The notes below the pieces were generated by a model, which saw nothing but the letters and a program-made list of their open reading frames with translations, was not told the DNA's origin and did not search any database. A stretch of DNA of 64,000 nucleotides from positions 421,001-485,000 of the forward strand of contig JAJGOT010000359.1 in assembly GCA_022457155.1 (NCBI GenBank), written 5' to 3'. This DNA is from Cladopsammia gracilis. Lineage: Eukaryota > Cnidaria > Anthozoa > Scleractinia > Dendrophylliidae. This document shows, piece after piece, positions 52,991 through 64,000 of the stretch (positions are counted from its first letter, which is position 1; each line of letters opens with the position of its first letter). The translations under genes were made by a program, and so were the position numbers.

Positions 52991-53731
52991 CCCGGGGGTG
53001 AGGGTTGGGGGTGATACTCTCATATGCGATATTCTTTACAAAGCGTCATTTGTGGCTTAAAAATTACTATAATTAGACAATGTAGCGCCTTTTTTAAAAA
53101 GGTTTTGACTCCATTTGATTTAAGTGTTCTTATTTTCCCGGTTTTGTTTTCTCCTATGAATTTTCATTAAAAAGTCTTGCTTAAATTTGTCATTCTAGTT
53201 TTGCACTAGTTTGTTGTCAATAATTTACACGCCATTTCGCGATCGGATTTTACAAAATAATTCCTACTTTCATGGCATTGCTCGGTTTGTATGCTTTTAT
53301 TTCTCCATTTTTACCCTCTTTTATCGAAATTCTATAAATTTTCATTCAAGAAAATATGATTTTTGAATAAGAATAGCTCAGTTTAAGCTTTCGCCCTGCT
53401 ATAAATAAATTATGCTTGACTTTTCCTTCAATATATTTGAAAAGTTTTATAGTTATATCTTCCATGGCTTGGCTGTAGGCAAAAACAAGAATCTGCTGTG
53501 CTGTTGAGAGCTATGAAAATTGTACTATAGTTTCTACAAGATTCTCTGTATTGGGAATAAACACAGCCGGCGTACACGAACGTACATCTACTGACCAACA
53601 AAACCAACTAAATAAAACACCTCAAAGCAACAAGTATATACTTACCTTTCAATAAATCTTTGGAGGTTTTCAATATGTCCTGATGAACTGTTTGTTGACT
53701 ATCTTCAGATATTTTGCTAGAGATCTTGTGT
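52991..53731. other. No recognisable gene
   Basis: AT-rich sequence without coding sense or shared repeats. It lies downstream of the helicase locus. Confidence 0.4.
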
Positions 53732-55910
53732 TCAGCGGGCTTTGAATGATTGTTTCACTTCGTCTTCGCTTGACAACACCCCGAGCCATCTTCGATCATC
53801 CTTATCGTTGGTGGGCCAGATATAAACAAAATGTATGGGACATTTTCCTGTTCTCGTTAATGGATGAGAGGAGCCGTTTTCAGCACTACACACGTTAACT
53901 CCTTCACAAGGTCCCCTTTTTACATAGACTTCTGTTTCGACTCCATCAACGTCAGTTACCACTTTTTGCATTTGAGAGCCGCGTGTCATTAACTGGTTAT
54001 CTTCTGAAATGAAATGTATCGGTTTTTGGCTGCAAATGGAAGCATTTTAAAATCTTCTGAAAACAGTAGCTTGCCATTGTCTTCAGAAAAGCCCGGAAAC
54101 TCGTAGTCTTCTTTTATTGCTGATTTCAGTCCAGTTGCTTTTCACTTTCAAAAGTTTCTTGACTTTTGGTAGGAAATGAATTCCCCTGTTACTAGTCTTG
54201 ACATTGTTTTTACGGCTTGATGTATTTTTGGGATTTAACGGATTTACTAATGGATCAAGGACAAAGATGTCGTGAGGATTTTGCATGAAGCGTTTTCCTT
54301 TCATGGAAGCAACATACCGCCTCAAGGTTTTATAAAACGTGTTGAATAAAGAAACTTTGTACGTTATGTCTACAAAGCCCAAAGCAACACACTGTTGTAA
54401 CACTCTGCTCCACTAGCTGGTAACATTTGTTGAACCTCTGCCATATGTTTGAGACACGTCTGTTACGGGTTGAACGTCTCCTTTTTTTTAACCACACCTG
54501 ATTGGAACCTCGAACAAAGGAGACATGTTTCCCTTCATTTACTCCACCGTTAAATCGTGACAAGTCGCATAGTTCCTGGATTGCGTTTATAATTATCGTT
54601 GCTGAATCTTTACAGTTAATTTTTGGTAAACTTAAACATGCTTCTTGGCAGCTGTTACAACATTCATGGCTTGAGGGAATGTTGGACTCGTCTGGAGTAT
54701 CCCCAAAAGATTCAACGAATTGTTTTCGGAGGCAATGTCCTGTATAAATCTGGTACACGTACTGCCACACTGACAAGAAGTCGTCGCCTAGTTCTTTTTC
54801 TTGTTCTGAACAACCTCTGGTCCAGTAGCCAAACCGCTGATCGTCTTTATTTTCGTTGAAAAGTAGAACAAAACGTCCATTATTTTCTTCTCTAGTGGCT
54901 CTCCCCAGCTCCTGCGCAACAGCCCTCATATTACGGGCACAACCAATTCTTATAACAATGTTGACGTGTGGAGAATGTGTGCTGAGCTCGAATGAATCTG
55001 TTGCTACTAAAATTTGGATTTCTTTGTTTCTGAAGGCTCTTCCAATCTCGGTTTTTGATGTCACTGACATGTCTCTCCCATGGTATCCTTTAACGTCTTG
55101 TATTCCACACTCCTTTAAAGACGCAACCATTTTCTCTACGTCGTTTTTAAAGTCTACGTAAACAATTGCGTAGTTTTGGCCTACTAGTGAATACACCTCC
55201 TGTGCAACGTCTTCCACGGTTGACTACTTTGTTCGTTACCACTTTCAGAAGCTCTCGCTATTTTACCTCGGTCTGTGTTAAGTTTGTATTTTCCGAGGGA
55301 CAGTTTAACATTTGGGCGATCAACAGTTCCTTTGATAAGTACAGGCTCTCTCAGATATTCTGTGCACAGTTTATTCAAGGATGTGCTATTGATGGTAGCG
55401 GTCAGCATTATCACCGGTGTGTCTGGAAACTTAGCATGGATTTCTTTTAAGGATTCGTAACATTTTCGGAACCCTGAGTTCCTGTCGAATATCTTATGAG
55501 CCTCGTCCAGTACCACCATTTTTATTTCATCCTTGTGTTCTGTGAAAAAGTCCATGTGTGCCAAAGCACTCTGGTGTCATATACACAAGGGATGGTTTTT
55601 CTTCTGTTTTATCCAGTCACACAATGTAGTTATGTTTCTCGTTCCCAGCGGGATTACCGAAAGGTATAGCATCCATACCCTTCTCTTGTAATTGATTTAC
55701 TTTATTTAATATTAACGATATTGTCGGGCAAATAACGATGGTATACTGGGTTGAAGAAAACAAAGGTACCTGGTACACAAGACTTTTCCCACATCCAGTC
55801 CGCTGAATAACCACCACATCTTTTCCCTTTTCGACTGCATTGATCGCAGTGATTTGGAATTCCCGAAATGCTGTCTAACCGAACTTCGTCAGGTGGCCTT
55901 TCCACACAAT
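53732..55910 (-). pseudogene. RecQ-like superfamily 2 helicase, frameshifted
   Basis: Minus-strand motifs in order: Walker A QRTGCGKSLVYQVP (about 55800), ICPTISLILNKVNQLQE (Ia), MVVLDEAHKIFD (DEAH box, about 55515), VIMLTATINS (III), then NYAIVYVDFKNDVEKM, KGYHGRDMS, ILVATDSFELSTHSP (V) and AVAQELGRATREENNG (VI, about 54920). A Cys-rich stretch (ECCNSCQEACL, about 54645) follows, as in RecQ zinc domains, and a C-terminal region to 53732 (EVYVKRGPCEGVNVCSAENG). One-base frameshifts occur near 55215, 54400 and 54090 and near the DEAH exon boundary, so this copy is probably dead. Confidence 0.7.
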
Positions 55911-56760
55911 TACTTCAGGATTGGATGGTTGAAGGACACTTGATGGACTTTTGTAGCCTTTCTTGCGGTTTGAGTATGGCCGTTGTCTATTATGGTGTCT
56001 CCCTGAGTCTCTTGTGTTTTCTCGAAATCATCAAGCACCATCAATAAATCATCCTCATTATCACTGCCTTCTAAATGCACATCTTTTTGAAGGTCAACCT
56101 GTAGTAAAGATTGGAGGGCTGGCCGACTTACAGCGTTGTGATTCTCTTTCGAATCCATCTTGCAAGCTCTTTAGTTACGTTTGGTAGCTGTTGTCGACAG
56201 TAATCGGCAGAAGCAATTACTCCATTGCCATCTCCACCAACTTTATCAGAAACTTTGTGGATGTCTATAACCAAAAAACGACTGCAATCCTTGCCTTTTG
56301 TATGAACAATAGCGAAGATGATGGGAGGACATGTGTAAACAGCAAATGTATTTGACGATTTGTCAGACATACTTCGAAGGGCGTTCTCTATCTTGGTATC
56401 TCCTTCGCAGATTGACCCATAAGTGCGGTGGAAAGTAATTCTCTAAACTTGTACTCGCGCGATAGAAGCTGGTTTGTGTGGAGTATTTCATAAGTTTCAT
56501 CAACAGAGTAATGATCCTTTATGTCCCACAACCTATTTATCTCAGCAGAAAAAGTGGTAATGATTTTCTCAATAGTGTTCTTGAGTTCCGATGTTTCACT
56601 ACGGAATACTTCATAATCAGCAGTAAAAAGGCTGTGTGTGATTTCCATAGCAAGAAAGGAACACACATTGGTACCATCTATAGCACTGGCGTTTCGCTCA
56701 AAATCCTGTACAAGCTCTGTCAAGAGGTCCTGTATTTGCAGCATAACCTTGAGCTAATAC
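55911..56760 (-). pseudogene. Linker region between kinase and helicase, unknown fold
   Basis: Protein-like minus-strand blocks: 56744-56388 (VQDFERNASAIDGTNVCSFL, helical), 56370-56128 (KGKDCSRFLVIDIHKVSDKV, SADYCRQQLPNVTKELARWI) and 56158-55910 (an acidic stretch, EGSDNEDDLLMVLDDFEKTQ). They lie on the same strand between the kinase C-lobe and helicase motif I with no spacer larger than a few bases, which is why I treat them as one locus. Confidence 0.5.
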
Positions 56761-57102
56761 TTCACTAGCGTCCTCTAAAAGTTTATTTTGATGGCATGAC
56801 AATGGTAGGACAGATATAATGTTCTCGTCTACTACGTCAGTACCATTAGCGTTGACTGGGGTGGTCGAACAGGAATGGCCTTCCACAATACTGCCGTTTT
56901 TGCATGTTATTTCTTTTAGTGATGCAGATACCTCTGATATGCTTGGTCTATCAGGTGCGGTTCCATTCCAACACTGCATAATTAAATCCAGGAAGAAACC
57001 TGACTGCCCTCCCTCAATGTCCAGTTCTGCTAACGGCGGAGGTAATCCTTTTTTCAGCGGATGACAATGAGTTCTGGAATATTGCATACCCTGTGCAAAG
57101 GA
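56761..57102 (-). pseudogene. Protein kinase C-lobe fragment
   Basis: Minus-strand reading gives GMQYSRTHCHPLKKGLPPPL, LIMQCWNGTAPDRPSISEVS and LKEI, the kinase subdomain X-XI (CWxxxPxxRPS). The N-lobe and catalytic loop lie at 60092-60850, beyond the LINE. The join at the LINE edge is one base out of phase. Confidence 0.7.
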
Positions 57103-57150
57103 GGGTAGAGACCAGACGAAGTGTGACCCCCTGGTCCTCCAGGTTGGGGG

Positions 57151-58452
57151 TTGAGCTACAGCCCAATCACCTGTTCTCGGAAAAAAAAAAACGGAACCAC
57201 AACTCATCAGATTCGAATCAATGATGGCAAAGCCGTGGCTGCTGACGGACAACCAGCCGGAAGCATCAGGACGTCACTGGGTAAAAGCCTACGGGAAGCT
57301 CAGCGACCAATGAGGTCAATGGCAATGCCAAAGTTGGTTACCCGGATTGGTTGCTGGAATGTACGCACGATGTATATAGCAGGTAAAGCCACACAGGTGG
57401 TGAGGGAGATGGATAGATACGAACTAGATGTGCTGGGGATCAGCGAGACAAGATGGACGGGGGCTGGACGGGTCACTCTGGCCAACGGCAGCACCTTGTT
57501 GTGTGCTGGAGAGGAGGAAGGACATCAAAAAGGTGTGGCACTGATGATATCACAGGAGGTGCAGAGAAGCTTAATGGAATGGATGCCTGTAAGCAGCAGA
57601 GTGTTCAGTGCAAGGTTCTATTCACGATTCAAGAAGATCACCATCATCCAAGCGTATGCGCCAACAAAAGACGCCACACCAGAAGAGAAAGATGACTTTT
57701 ATCATCAATTACAGACAACAACGGACAGGTGCAACAAAAATGACATCGTGATCGTCATGGGTGATATGAATGCAAAGGTGGGAGACGACAACAGCGAGAT
57801 GGAGGAGGTTATAGGGAGAGATGGTCTGGGGGGCAGGAACGACAATGGAGAGAGGCTGTGCGAGTACTGCTCCATTAATGGCCTTGTCATCACTGGAACG
57901 TGCTTCCCTCAAAAGGATATACACAAGGCCACGTGGGTCTCCCCTGACAGGCAAACAAGGAACCAGATAGACCACATCATGATAAGGAGAATATGGAGGA
58001 CGTCAGTCACTGACACTAGAGTACAGCGAGGAGCAGACGCAGCTAGCGACCACTACCTTGTAGTAACAAAACTACAGATGAAGCTCCACAAAGACCCAAA
58101 TAGGAAGAAGATCAAAGCCAGGTTTGACACGCAAAAGCTGGATAGTGCGATGTTTAAGGAGCGGTTCAACGTTGAGTTGAGCAACAGGTTCGAAGCACTA
58201 GAGGTAGAGGGGGACGTGAACGATGACTGCAGCCAGATAGAGAAAGTGTACACGGAGACTGTAGACAAGGTGATAGAAAGGGTGAAGAAGGGGAGCAAGC
58301 AATGGTTGAGGGATGGCACATGGAGGGCGATAGAGGAAAGGAGGCAGATAGGAAATAAAATTGACAGTACCAGATCAGAGCATGTCAAAGGAAGGTTGCG
58401 CATAGAATACAGGCTGAAGGACAGAAGTGAAGCACAGGGCAAGAGAGGATAA
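57151..58452 (+). CDS. RTE-type LINE: APE-like endonuclease region
   Basis: 433 codons from 57151. The endonuclease starts near residue 68 with RIGCWNVRTMYIAGKATQVV, continues LDVLGISETRWTGAGRV (catalytic Glu), IIQAYAPT, VIVMGDMNAKVGD, and ends with IDHIMI and ADAASDHYLVV (catalytic Asp and His). The frame ends at TAA 58450-58452. The RT part continues in a different phase from about 58425, so a one-base indel separates the two. Confidence 0.8.
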   Translation: MSYSPITCSRKKKNGTTTHQIRINDGKAVAADGQPAGSIRTSLGKSLREAQRPMRSMAMPKLVTRIGCWNVRTMYIAGKATQVVREMDRYELDVLGISETRWTGAGRVTLANGSTLLCAGEEEGHQKGVALMISQEVQRSLMEWMPVSSRVFSARFYSRFKKITIIQAYAPTKDATPEEKDDFYHQLQTTTDRCNKNDIVIVMGDMNAKVGDDNSEMEEVIGRDGLGGRNDNGERLCEYCSINGLVITGTCFPQKDIHKATWVSPDRQTRNQIDHIMIRRIWRTSVTDTRVQRGADAASDHYLVVTKLQMKLHKDPNRKKIKARFDTQKLDSAMFKERFNVELSNRFEALEVEGDVNDDCSQIEKVYTETVDKVIERVKKGSKQWLRDGTWRAIEERRQIGNKIDSTRSEHVKGRLRIEYRLKDRSEAQGKRG

Positions 58453-60070
58453 GAGACACTGGACAGAAGAGATCGCTAAGGAAGCTGAGAGATCTGTTGA
58501 GAAAGGACGCACAAGAGAGCTGTACCAGGCGGCAAGAAGACTCACTAATAAGAAGACGAGACAAGCCGCTGCCGTAAAGGATAAGCATGGAGAAGTAATC
58601 AAGGACAAGGAGGCGAGACTTGAGAGATCAGCGGAGCACTTTGAAGAAGTGCTTGTGAGGAAGGTGCCTACGAACCCTGTAACAGATGAAGAGACGGCAG
58701 CAGAAGAGTTGAGGGAGATGGACACAGCAGAGATCAGGGAAGATGAAGTCAGACAAGCCCTAAGGAAGACAAAAAGTGGAAAGGCACCTGGAATGGACGA
58801 AATACCCGTAGAGTTGCTGAAAGCAAGCGGTGACACAGCAGTACAACTGACAAGACTACACAGGAAGATATGGAGGGAGGAAAGAATACTGGACAGTTGG
58901 AAGAAAGGAATCATCGTCAAACTACCAAAGAAAGGGGACTTGAAAGAGTGCAAAAACTGGATAGGAGTGACACTGCTGCCAGTAATGAGCAAAATCAAGG
59001 GCCGAGTCATAATCGAACGGATCCAACGGGGAGTGGATGAGGTTCTCAGAAGGGAACAGGCAGGATTCCGTAGGAATAGGAGCACAGTGGAGCAGATCTT
59101 CATCCTCCGCAACATCATGGAGCGGGTGAACGAGTGGAGAGCGACGCTGTACACACACTTCATTGACTTCGAGAAGGCTTTTGATTCGATCCACAGAGAA
59201 AGCTTGTGAAAGATCATGAAGTCGTACGGCATACCTGAAAAGCTGGTGAAGATGGTCAAAATCATGTATGAGGAATTTGAGTGCACAGTAATGGATGACG
59301 GGGAACAGACTAGGTGGATCAAGATCACGACGGGAGTCAAGCAAGGATGTGTTATGTCAGGATTCCTCTTCCTCATAGCAATAGATTGGGTGATGAGAAG
59401 GACGACACACGGGCACAAGAATGGAATACGATGGAACTTCATCAGCATATTAGAACACCTTGACTTCGCAGACGATATTGCTCTGATCTTGTTGAAGTAC
59501 GAACACATACAGAGCAAGACGGATCGATTGGTGGAGAACGCCGGGCGTGTAGGACTGAAGCTCAACGCGGCAAAATGCAAGATGTTGAGATCGAATGCAA
59601 GACGGCAGGATCGGGTCAAGATTGGAGAAGATGAAGTCGAAGAAGTGGAAGAATTCGTATACCTCGGAGCAACGGTCAGGAAAGATGGTGGTGGAACTGA
59701 AGATATTAGGAACCGACTAAATAAAGCAAGAGGGGCGTTCTATAACCTAACGAAGATATGGAGGTTACGGAGCATAGGACACCAAACAAAGATCAAGCTG
59801 TTCAAGACGCTAGTACGCCCAGTACTACTCTACGGATGCGAGGCGTGGAAAATGACAAAGGTGGAGGAAAAGAAGATGGATGCGTTCCAGTTTGTGTGCC
59901 TCAGACGAATCCTCGGAATTCGGTGGCCACAGAGAGTGAGCAACGAGAGGATAGAGGAGATAACAGGAATAAACAAGACCAGTGGTGAGATCCGCAGGAG
60001 ACGTTGGAACTGGATCGGGCACGTCTTGAGAAAAGATGCAACCGATAACTGCAGGGTAGCGTTAGGGTGA
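58427..60070 (+). pseudogene. RTE-type LINE: reverse transcriptase, one in-frame stop
   Basis: RT motifs: LPKKGDLKECKNWIGVTLL, RREQAGFRRNRSTVEQIFIL, motif A FIDFEKAFDSI, then TGA at 59207-59209 replacing one codon, GVKQGCVMSGFLFL (motif B), FADDIAL (catalytic box) and a C-terminal RRRRWNWIGHVLRKD. Catalytic residues are intact. The only defects seen are this stop and the frameshift at 58425, so the copy is relatively young. Confidence 0.8.
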
Positions 60071-60091
60071 TCTAAGTGCTAAGTAAGTAAG

Positions 60092-60850
60092 TGTGCCAAG
60101 GATGTGGTTTTGAAGGATAAGCCAGTTTGTAAAGGAAGAGAGAGAAGCTGTAAACATCAGAAGGTTGCATATGCTACGCGCCAGGTTTTGCTATTTCTGG
60201 CACAATAAATGGTACCATGCCGACTAAATGACGACTTGTCTCTTTTCTCACGTTACTCCCTTGGGAGGGCTGTGACAAAGTCATTGTTAACGTCGTTTGC
60301 TTCTGCTGATAGACTGCTTCCCCAAAATCGCCAATCTTTATTATCCAATCAAAGTTAACTGGTCCTCCAGAGATAAGAAAATTGGCTGCTTTAATATCTC
60401 TGTGGAAAATGTGTTTTGAATGTAAGTAAGCCAATCCTTCAGCTCCACTATGACCAATGTGGATACGGATATCCCATGGAATTTTTTTTCCATCTCGTCG
60501 AGCAGCATCCTTACATCGAACACAGGGATCTCTTCTCAATCAATGGATACCCTTTTTTCCATGAATTCATACGCAAGCATGTACCTACTTTTCTCAATGC
60601 CATAGAATTTGATAACGTTTTGGTGATCCAGCTGTTTAACGAGCTCAACTTCCTTTTCTATAGAACGTTTGGCTCTTCTTGTAACGGGGACAATTGATTC
60701 CTTAAGAGCAATCTGAATATCGCCAATTTGCCAAAAGAAGCCAACGAGCCCTTGTACATTTTGCAAGTCCCACCAACTGTGAAATGTTTCTCTTCCACTT
60801 AAACTTGGTCCGGAGCAAGGAAAATCTCATCACCTCCTCCCCTCAGCTTA
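60092..60850 (-). pseudogene. Protein kinase N-lobe and catalytic loop
   Basis: Minus-strand reading: a glycine-rich start near 60780 (GGTCKMYKGS) one phase out, then IALKESIVPVT (VAIK-type Lys), EKEVELVKQLDHQNVIKFYG (alpha-C Glu), LAYEFME, GLAYLHSKHIFHRDIKAANF (HRD, Lys, Asn), IKIGDFGEAVY (DFG) and VPEIAKPGA (APE-type). An in-frame TAG then precedes MQPSDVYSFSLFLYKLAYPS at the LINE edge. The motifs are those of an active Ser/Thr (TKL-like) kinase, but the frame is broken. It continues at 57102. Confidence 0.7.
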
Positions 60851-61535
60851 TCGACTGTGAAAAAGAAAAAAATAATTAGCATTGAAAACTATAAGGCGAG
60901 TCAAAAATGTGATTTCCTTGTTGACTTAAGTGTTAGTTCAGTTACATAAGGTAAACAATAAAATTCATAAAGAAATTAAGCAAAAAATGACAGTAGTTAA
61001 GTACATGATAACCTCTGCTTCTCATTCCTTGATCTTTGTTTACATGGAATTGACTCGATAGTCCTGAGTTCTTTCCATCTGGCCTCTGGTATTGAAGAAG
61101 AGAGAACACTGAAGTAAATATTTGGGAATATCAAACAGTTTCAAAACAGCGTTTTTCTTTAAAATGCCACTAAGTATGGGAAGTATGGGAAGTATTCCTC
61201 CGGCTTAGAAGGCTTCGATTTTGTGGTCTTTTTGGAAACTCAATTTTTTAATGACTGCTGCTGTAAAATACAAAAATAGCCGAAAATATCCATCAATTGA
61301 TTACAGATACACTGAACTACTACCGTATAACAAGCTCTAAATGGGCAATCTAATATTATTTTAATATATTTGACGCGTTCTCGGAATACTGCTATAATAA
61401 GATTTTTTTACGGAAAAAATGCTCAAGACTTCACTTTCTCGTTTTCATGTGTGGCACAAATAAAAAACTATTTTGCACCAATGAAATCATTGTCATAGTC
61501 ACAACAATATTGACCAAAGATAATATTTACCCTTA
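60851..61535. other. No recognisable gene (upstream of the kinase)
   Basis: AT-rich, with stops in all frames. Possible upstream exons cannot be identified. Confidence 0.4.
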
Positions 61536-62088
61536 TTAACCCTCCAAAGGACCTGCAAACGTATACCCCAACCATGGTACAAGGGGGGTGGCCCTTGGGT
61601 TTTTGCGATGTTGCACTATTTCAGAAATATTTTACATCTAATAGATAGCCCACGATGTGCTCTTCAAGATAAGGTAAATATTATGGGTTGGGGCGCTGCT
61701 GGCGTCCGTGACATCATTCAAAATGGCCGCCAATATGGCTGCCATCTTGGATTTTGCTAAACATCCAAATTTATAAGGAAAATGTGGAAATTGCAAATAT
61801 TGTTTGCTTAAGAGTTGCAAAATAGCATACAATTAAACATTTTGATGCTTTTGGTAGCATTGTATATGTTTGAAAAACACGCATATGGGTTGACTACATG
61901 TTACTTATGATGTCATATCTCATTACCATAGAAACGGGTTGTCGCCAAACTTTACCAAAATGTGTCTCAAGGATAAATGAACAGCTACTGAAAACGGCAT
62001 GTGCTAATCTTAAATTGTCTTGAAAATATAGGAGAAAAACCTTATGGGGGTGGCAACCCCTCTCCCCCCTTGTAGGTCCGAGGGTTAA
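61536..62088. mobile_element. TTAA-flanked MITE, 553 bp
   Basis: TTAACCCTCCAAAGGACCT at the left and the reverse complement of TTAACCCTCGGACCTACAAG at the right. C-rich and G-rich subterminal blocks lie just inside both ends. It is non-coding. Confidence 0.6.
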
Positions 62089-64000
62089 AGGGCAGCATAC
62101 CAGCCTTAAAAGCTTTATGGTCAAAAGCAATCCAAATGATTTAGCTCAGTGGTGAAAATTCAAACCTTGAAGACATCCTGATTTCGAAAGAACGTCAAAC
62201 ACGATCAGTTACGGGTTACAAACAAGAAAAGGCCATTTTTATGTAAAAAGACCAACCGTTCAGCTTCATGCTGATGTTTCTAAGCTGCAAAAACTATTTC
62301 TTGATCTCAGCGGACTTAAACAAGGTAAACAAATGAATAAGAATTTCGTTTCATTATGTAAAATTTTCTACAGAAGTTAAGGTCAGTCTACTGTTTGGAC
62401 AATCCAGTGTAACAAGTTAACAGTTTCTTGAATCTATTAACAGTGCATTGAAATGACTGGAAATATTGGCTAAATATCGCAGCTTCGGAAAGACTTCCAC
62501 CTTTTTTCCTCGCTAATTTTATCCATTAAATTCAAACGACTCAGCACCAGCATATTTTGGCACCTGTCCGCCTTTTTTTTCACGAGTCATGTACAGTGTT
62601 CATATGCTATGATTTAAACGTTTCCATAAGTAGTATTAACTATTTCCTGTCTGCTTAGTATTTAAAACCGTCCAAAATCCAACCTAAAAGTAAATATTGG
62701 ACGCCATTTGTAACAATCCCAAAATGTTAAATCCTCGCAGACACACAAGCATGCCACAAGCCGGGGGGGCGATTTTCAGTAAAGAAATCAGAAAGAGTTA
62801 CGGTCTTCCCCAGTTATGTTTTGAGTAGTAAACATTAAAAAACCCTGTATATTCAAGTATTGCTTTCGACTGGCGTTTCTCTAGATAAAAAGGTAAAGGT
62901 GCTTATGAGCCACAAGTGACCCACACGGCTGGAGTTCATCACGGTTTCTGAAGCATAAGTAAAGCAACTAGGAGTATTGCTACTTCTACTCGCACTGTTG
63001 ACCTCTGTTCGGAAAAGGTTTTAGACAATGTTTAACATCCTTACCTCAGGTTTTGAATACCACCCGGATGGAAGAGGCAATACTGGCATTCCCGGTTCAC
63101 CTTCTGTGAAGAAATGAATACGACTGTGTCGAGGAACTCAAATATATTTAAACTGTTCTATTAAGAGGATTACAATAGCGGCTAAACACGAGCGAGTCGA
63201 GCGATAAAAACGTGTTCTCTCAGTAATTTTCCATGCATGTTCAAGTGATGTAAGCAATCACGAGTTCTAAACAGTCACGACCGCTGACCGGAAGCAATAA
63301 ACAACATTTGTAAACGAAACTAATCTAAGTGTTAAGACTATTCCACACCTTCATTCCAACCTTGCTTTCCTACATTCTTTTCCTGAGAAGGAAGCAAAAT
63401 ATATTAATTGACAAACTGGTCGATGTTTAAGTTAAAATTAATGTTAATCTTAATTTTAAAATTCACAGATTTTTATCCTTCTCTTAAACTTGTACAGTCT
63501 GTTTCAGGTGCTTTATTAACCCTTCACTAACAAAGTGTGCCCCCTTAACCCTTTGACTCCCAGAGTCATTTCAATTCAACGCCGATAAAAACAAACAGCC
63601 GCTGAAATAGATCACTTTCTTTAATATTTAGGATGAAATCGTGGAGTCAATTAGGTTTCCGAGAAAGTTTATACCTTTAATGACTGGGATTGGGTATTAT
63701 TTGGCTTTTGACTCGCCTTTTTTGAATTGATCCAACCAATTTAAAATATGCATTACCGATGACTACAAACAGACATGGACGACAACAGTCAAACTATACC
63801 ACGATAATTTTTTTCAACGGTTCCACTCCACTTCAAGAAAAACATTTCCTGATACATTATTAATGGAGGAATATGGTACATGTCGTTTTATTTCCATGCC
63901 TTGACATTAAAGCAAGGAAATCCATGTACAACTTTGACTAAAATATGTGCGTTCTTCGGTTCCACCGGAAGTCATTCACCTGAATATTACCCAAAGCATG
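62089..64000. other. No gene; possible element end at 63545
   Basis: Stop-rich sequence without coding sense. TTAACCCTTTGACTCCCAGA at 63545-63564 looks like the start of another TTAA-type MITE whose other end would be outside the window or is too diverged to see. Confidence 0.4.

Larger units (their letters stand above)
57103..60091 (+). mobile_element. RTE-type LINE, full length about 2989 bp
   Basis: TGTGCAAAGGA (57092-57102) and TGTGCCAAGGA (60092-60102) form an 11-bp target duplication with one mismatch. The element ends in a short microsatellite tail (AAGTAAGTAAG) only about 20 bp after the RT stop codon, a feature of RTE-clade LINEs. It encodes an APE endonuclease and RT in one interrupted frame and splits the kinase gene. 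Confidence 0.8.

Noticed and set aside
58375..59619. 414-codon minus-strand frame
   Set aside because: It is the antisense shadow of the RTE endonuclease/RT coding sequence, which has recognisable catalytic motifs on the plus strand.

Overview
The window looks like a piece of a eukaryotic, invertebrate-type genome. It is AT-rich, its genes have GT-AG introns, and it is packed with degraded and nested transposable elements. The element mix (BEL/Pao and Ty3/gypsy retroelements, a tyrosine-recombinase retrotransposon, Penelope-like elements with hammerhead-like motifs, an RTE-type LINE, ISL2EU, P-like, Tigger and Tc1/mariner transposons, many TTAA-flanked MITEs) together with a HUH/SF3 Rep gene fits an anthozoan cnidarian (coral or sea anemone) best. 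That assignment is an inference. I found no rRNA, tRNA or CRISPR, and no confidently intact host housekeeping gene.

Layout. 1-8.1 kb is a mosaic of short dispersed repeats, a 744-bp Penelope-like insertion with inverted hammerhead-like motifs, and a 1.25-kb foldback element (6593-7842). 8.1-16.8 kb is a four-layer nest: a BEL/Pao gag relic (minus strand) is split by an element with an 8-bp target duplication (8868-16601), which contains an ISL2EU-like element (10381-16207), which contains a second foldback element (11429-14124). 17-20 kb holds MITEs, a conserved-looking unknown coding fragment and a 923-bp Tigger-type element. 20.8-25.1 kb is a decayed unknown gene split by a 2911-bp Tc1/mariner element. 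That element carries an apparently intact four-exon DD34E transposase on the minus strand and a second, decayed multi-exon gene on the plus strand. 27.1-29.9 kb is a P-like transposase pseudogene with an added zinc finger.

30.0-37.7 kb is a nearly complete DIRS/Ngaro-type retrotransposon on the minus strand: split direct repeats, gag exon 1, a long intron filled by a 57-bp minisatellite, gag exon 2, RT-RNase H, and tyrosine recombinase. Its RT active site is mutated. 40.3-45.0 kb holds a Tc1 transposase with one frameshift, a cluster of inverted iteron-like motifs and an intact 443-codon HUH endonuclease/SF3 helicase Rep gene. A 264-bp repeat lies on each side of this group.

45.1-49.0 kb is a Ty3/gypsy pol relic split by a Penelope-like insertion made of two 707-bp inverted arms, each encoding the same GIY-YIG endonuclease. 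50.9-52.4 kb is an integrase relic split by a 221-bp palindromic Penelope-like insertion with a 15-bp target duplication. 53.7-60.9 kb is a minus-strand locus reading protein kinase, linker, RecQ-like helicase, C-terminal domain. It is frameshifted and cut in the kinase by a full-length 2989-bp RTE-type LINE. The last 3 kb hold one TTAA-flanked MITE and otherwise nothing I can identify.

Most of the genes here serve mobile elements. The clearest functional candidates are the spliced Tc1/mariner transposase and the HUH-SF3 Rep gene. The least familiar architectures are the two-gene Tc1/mariner element, the kinase-RecQ locus and the foldback family that keeps its ends but changes its satellite arms.
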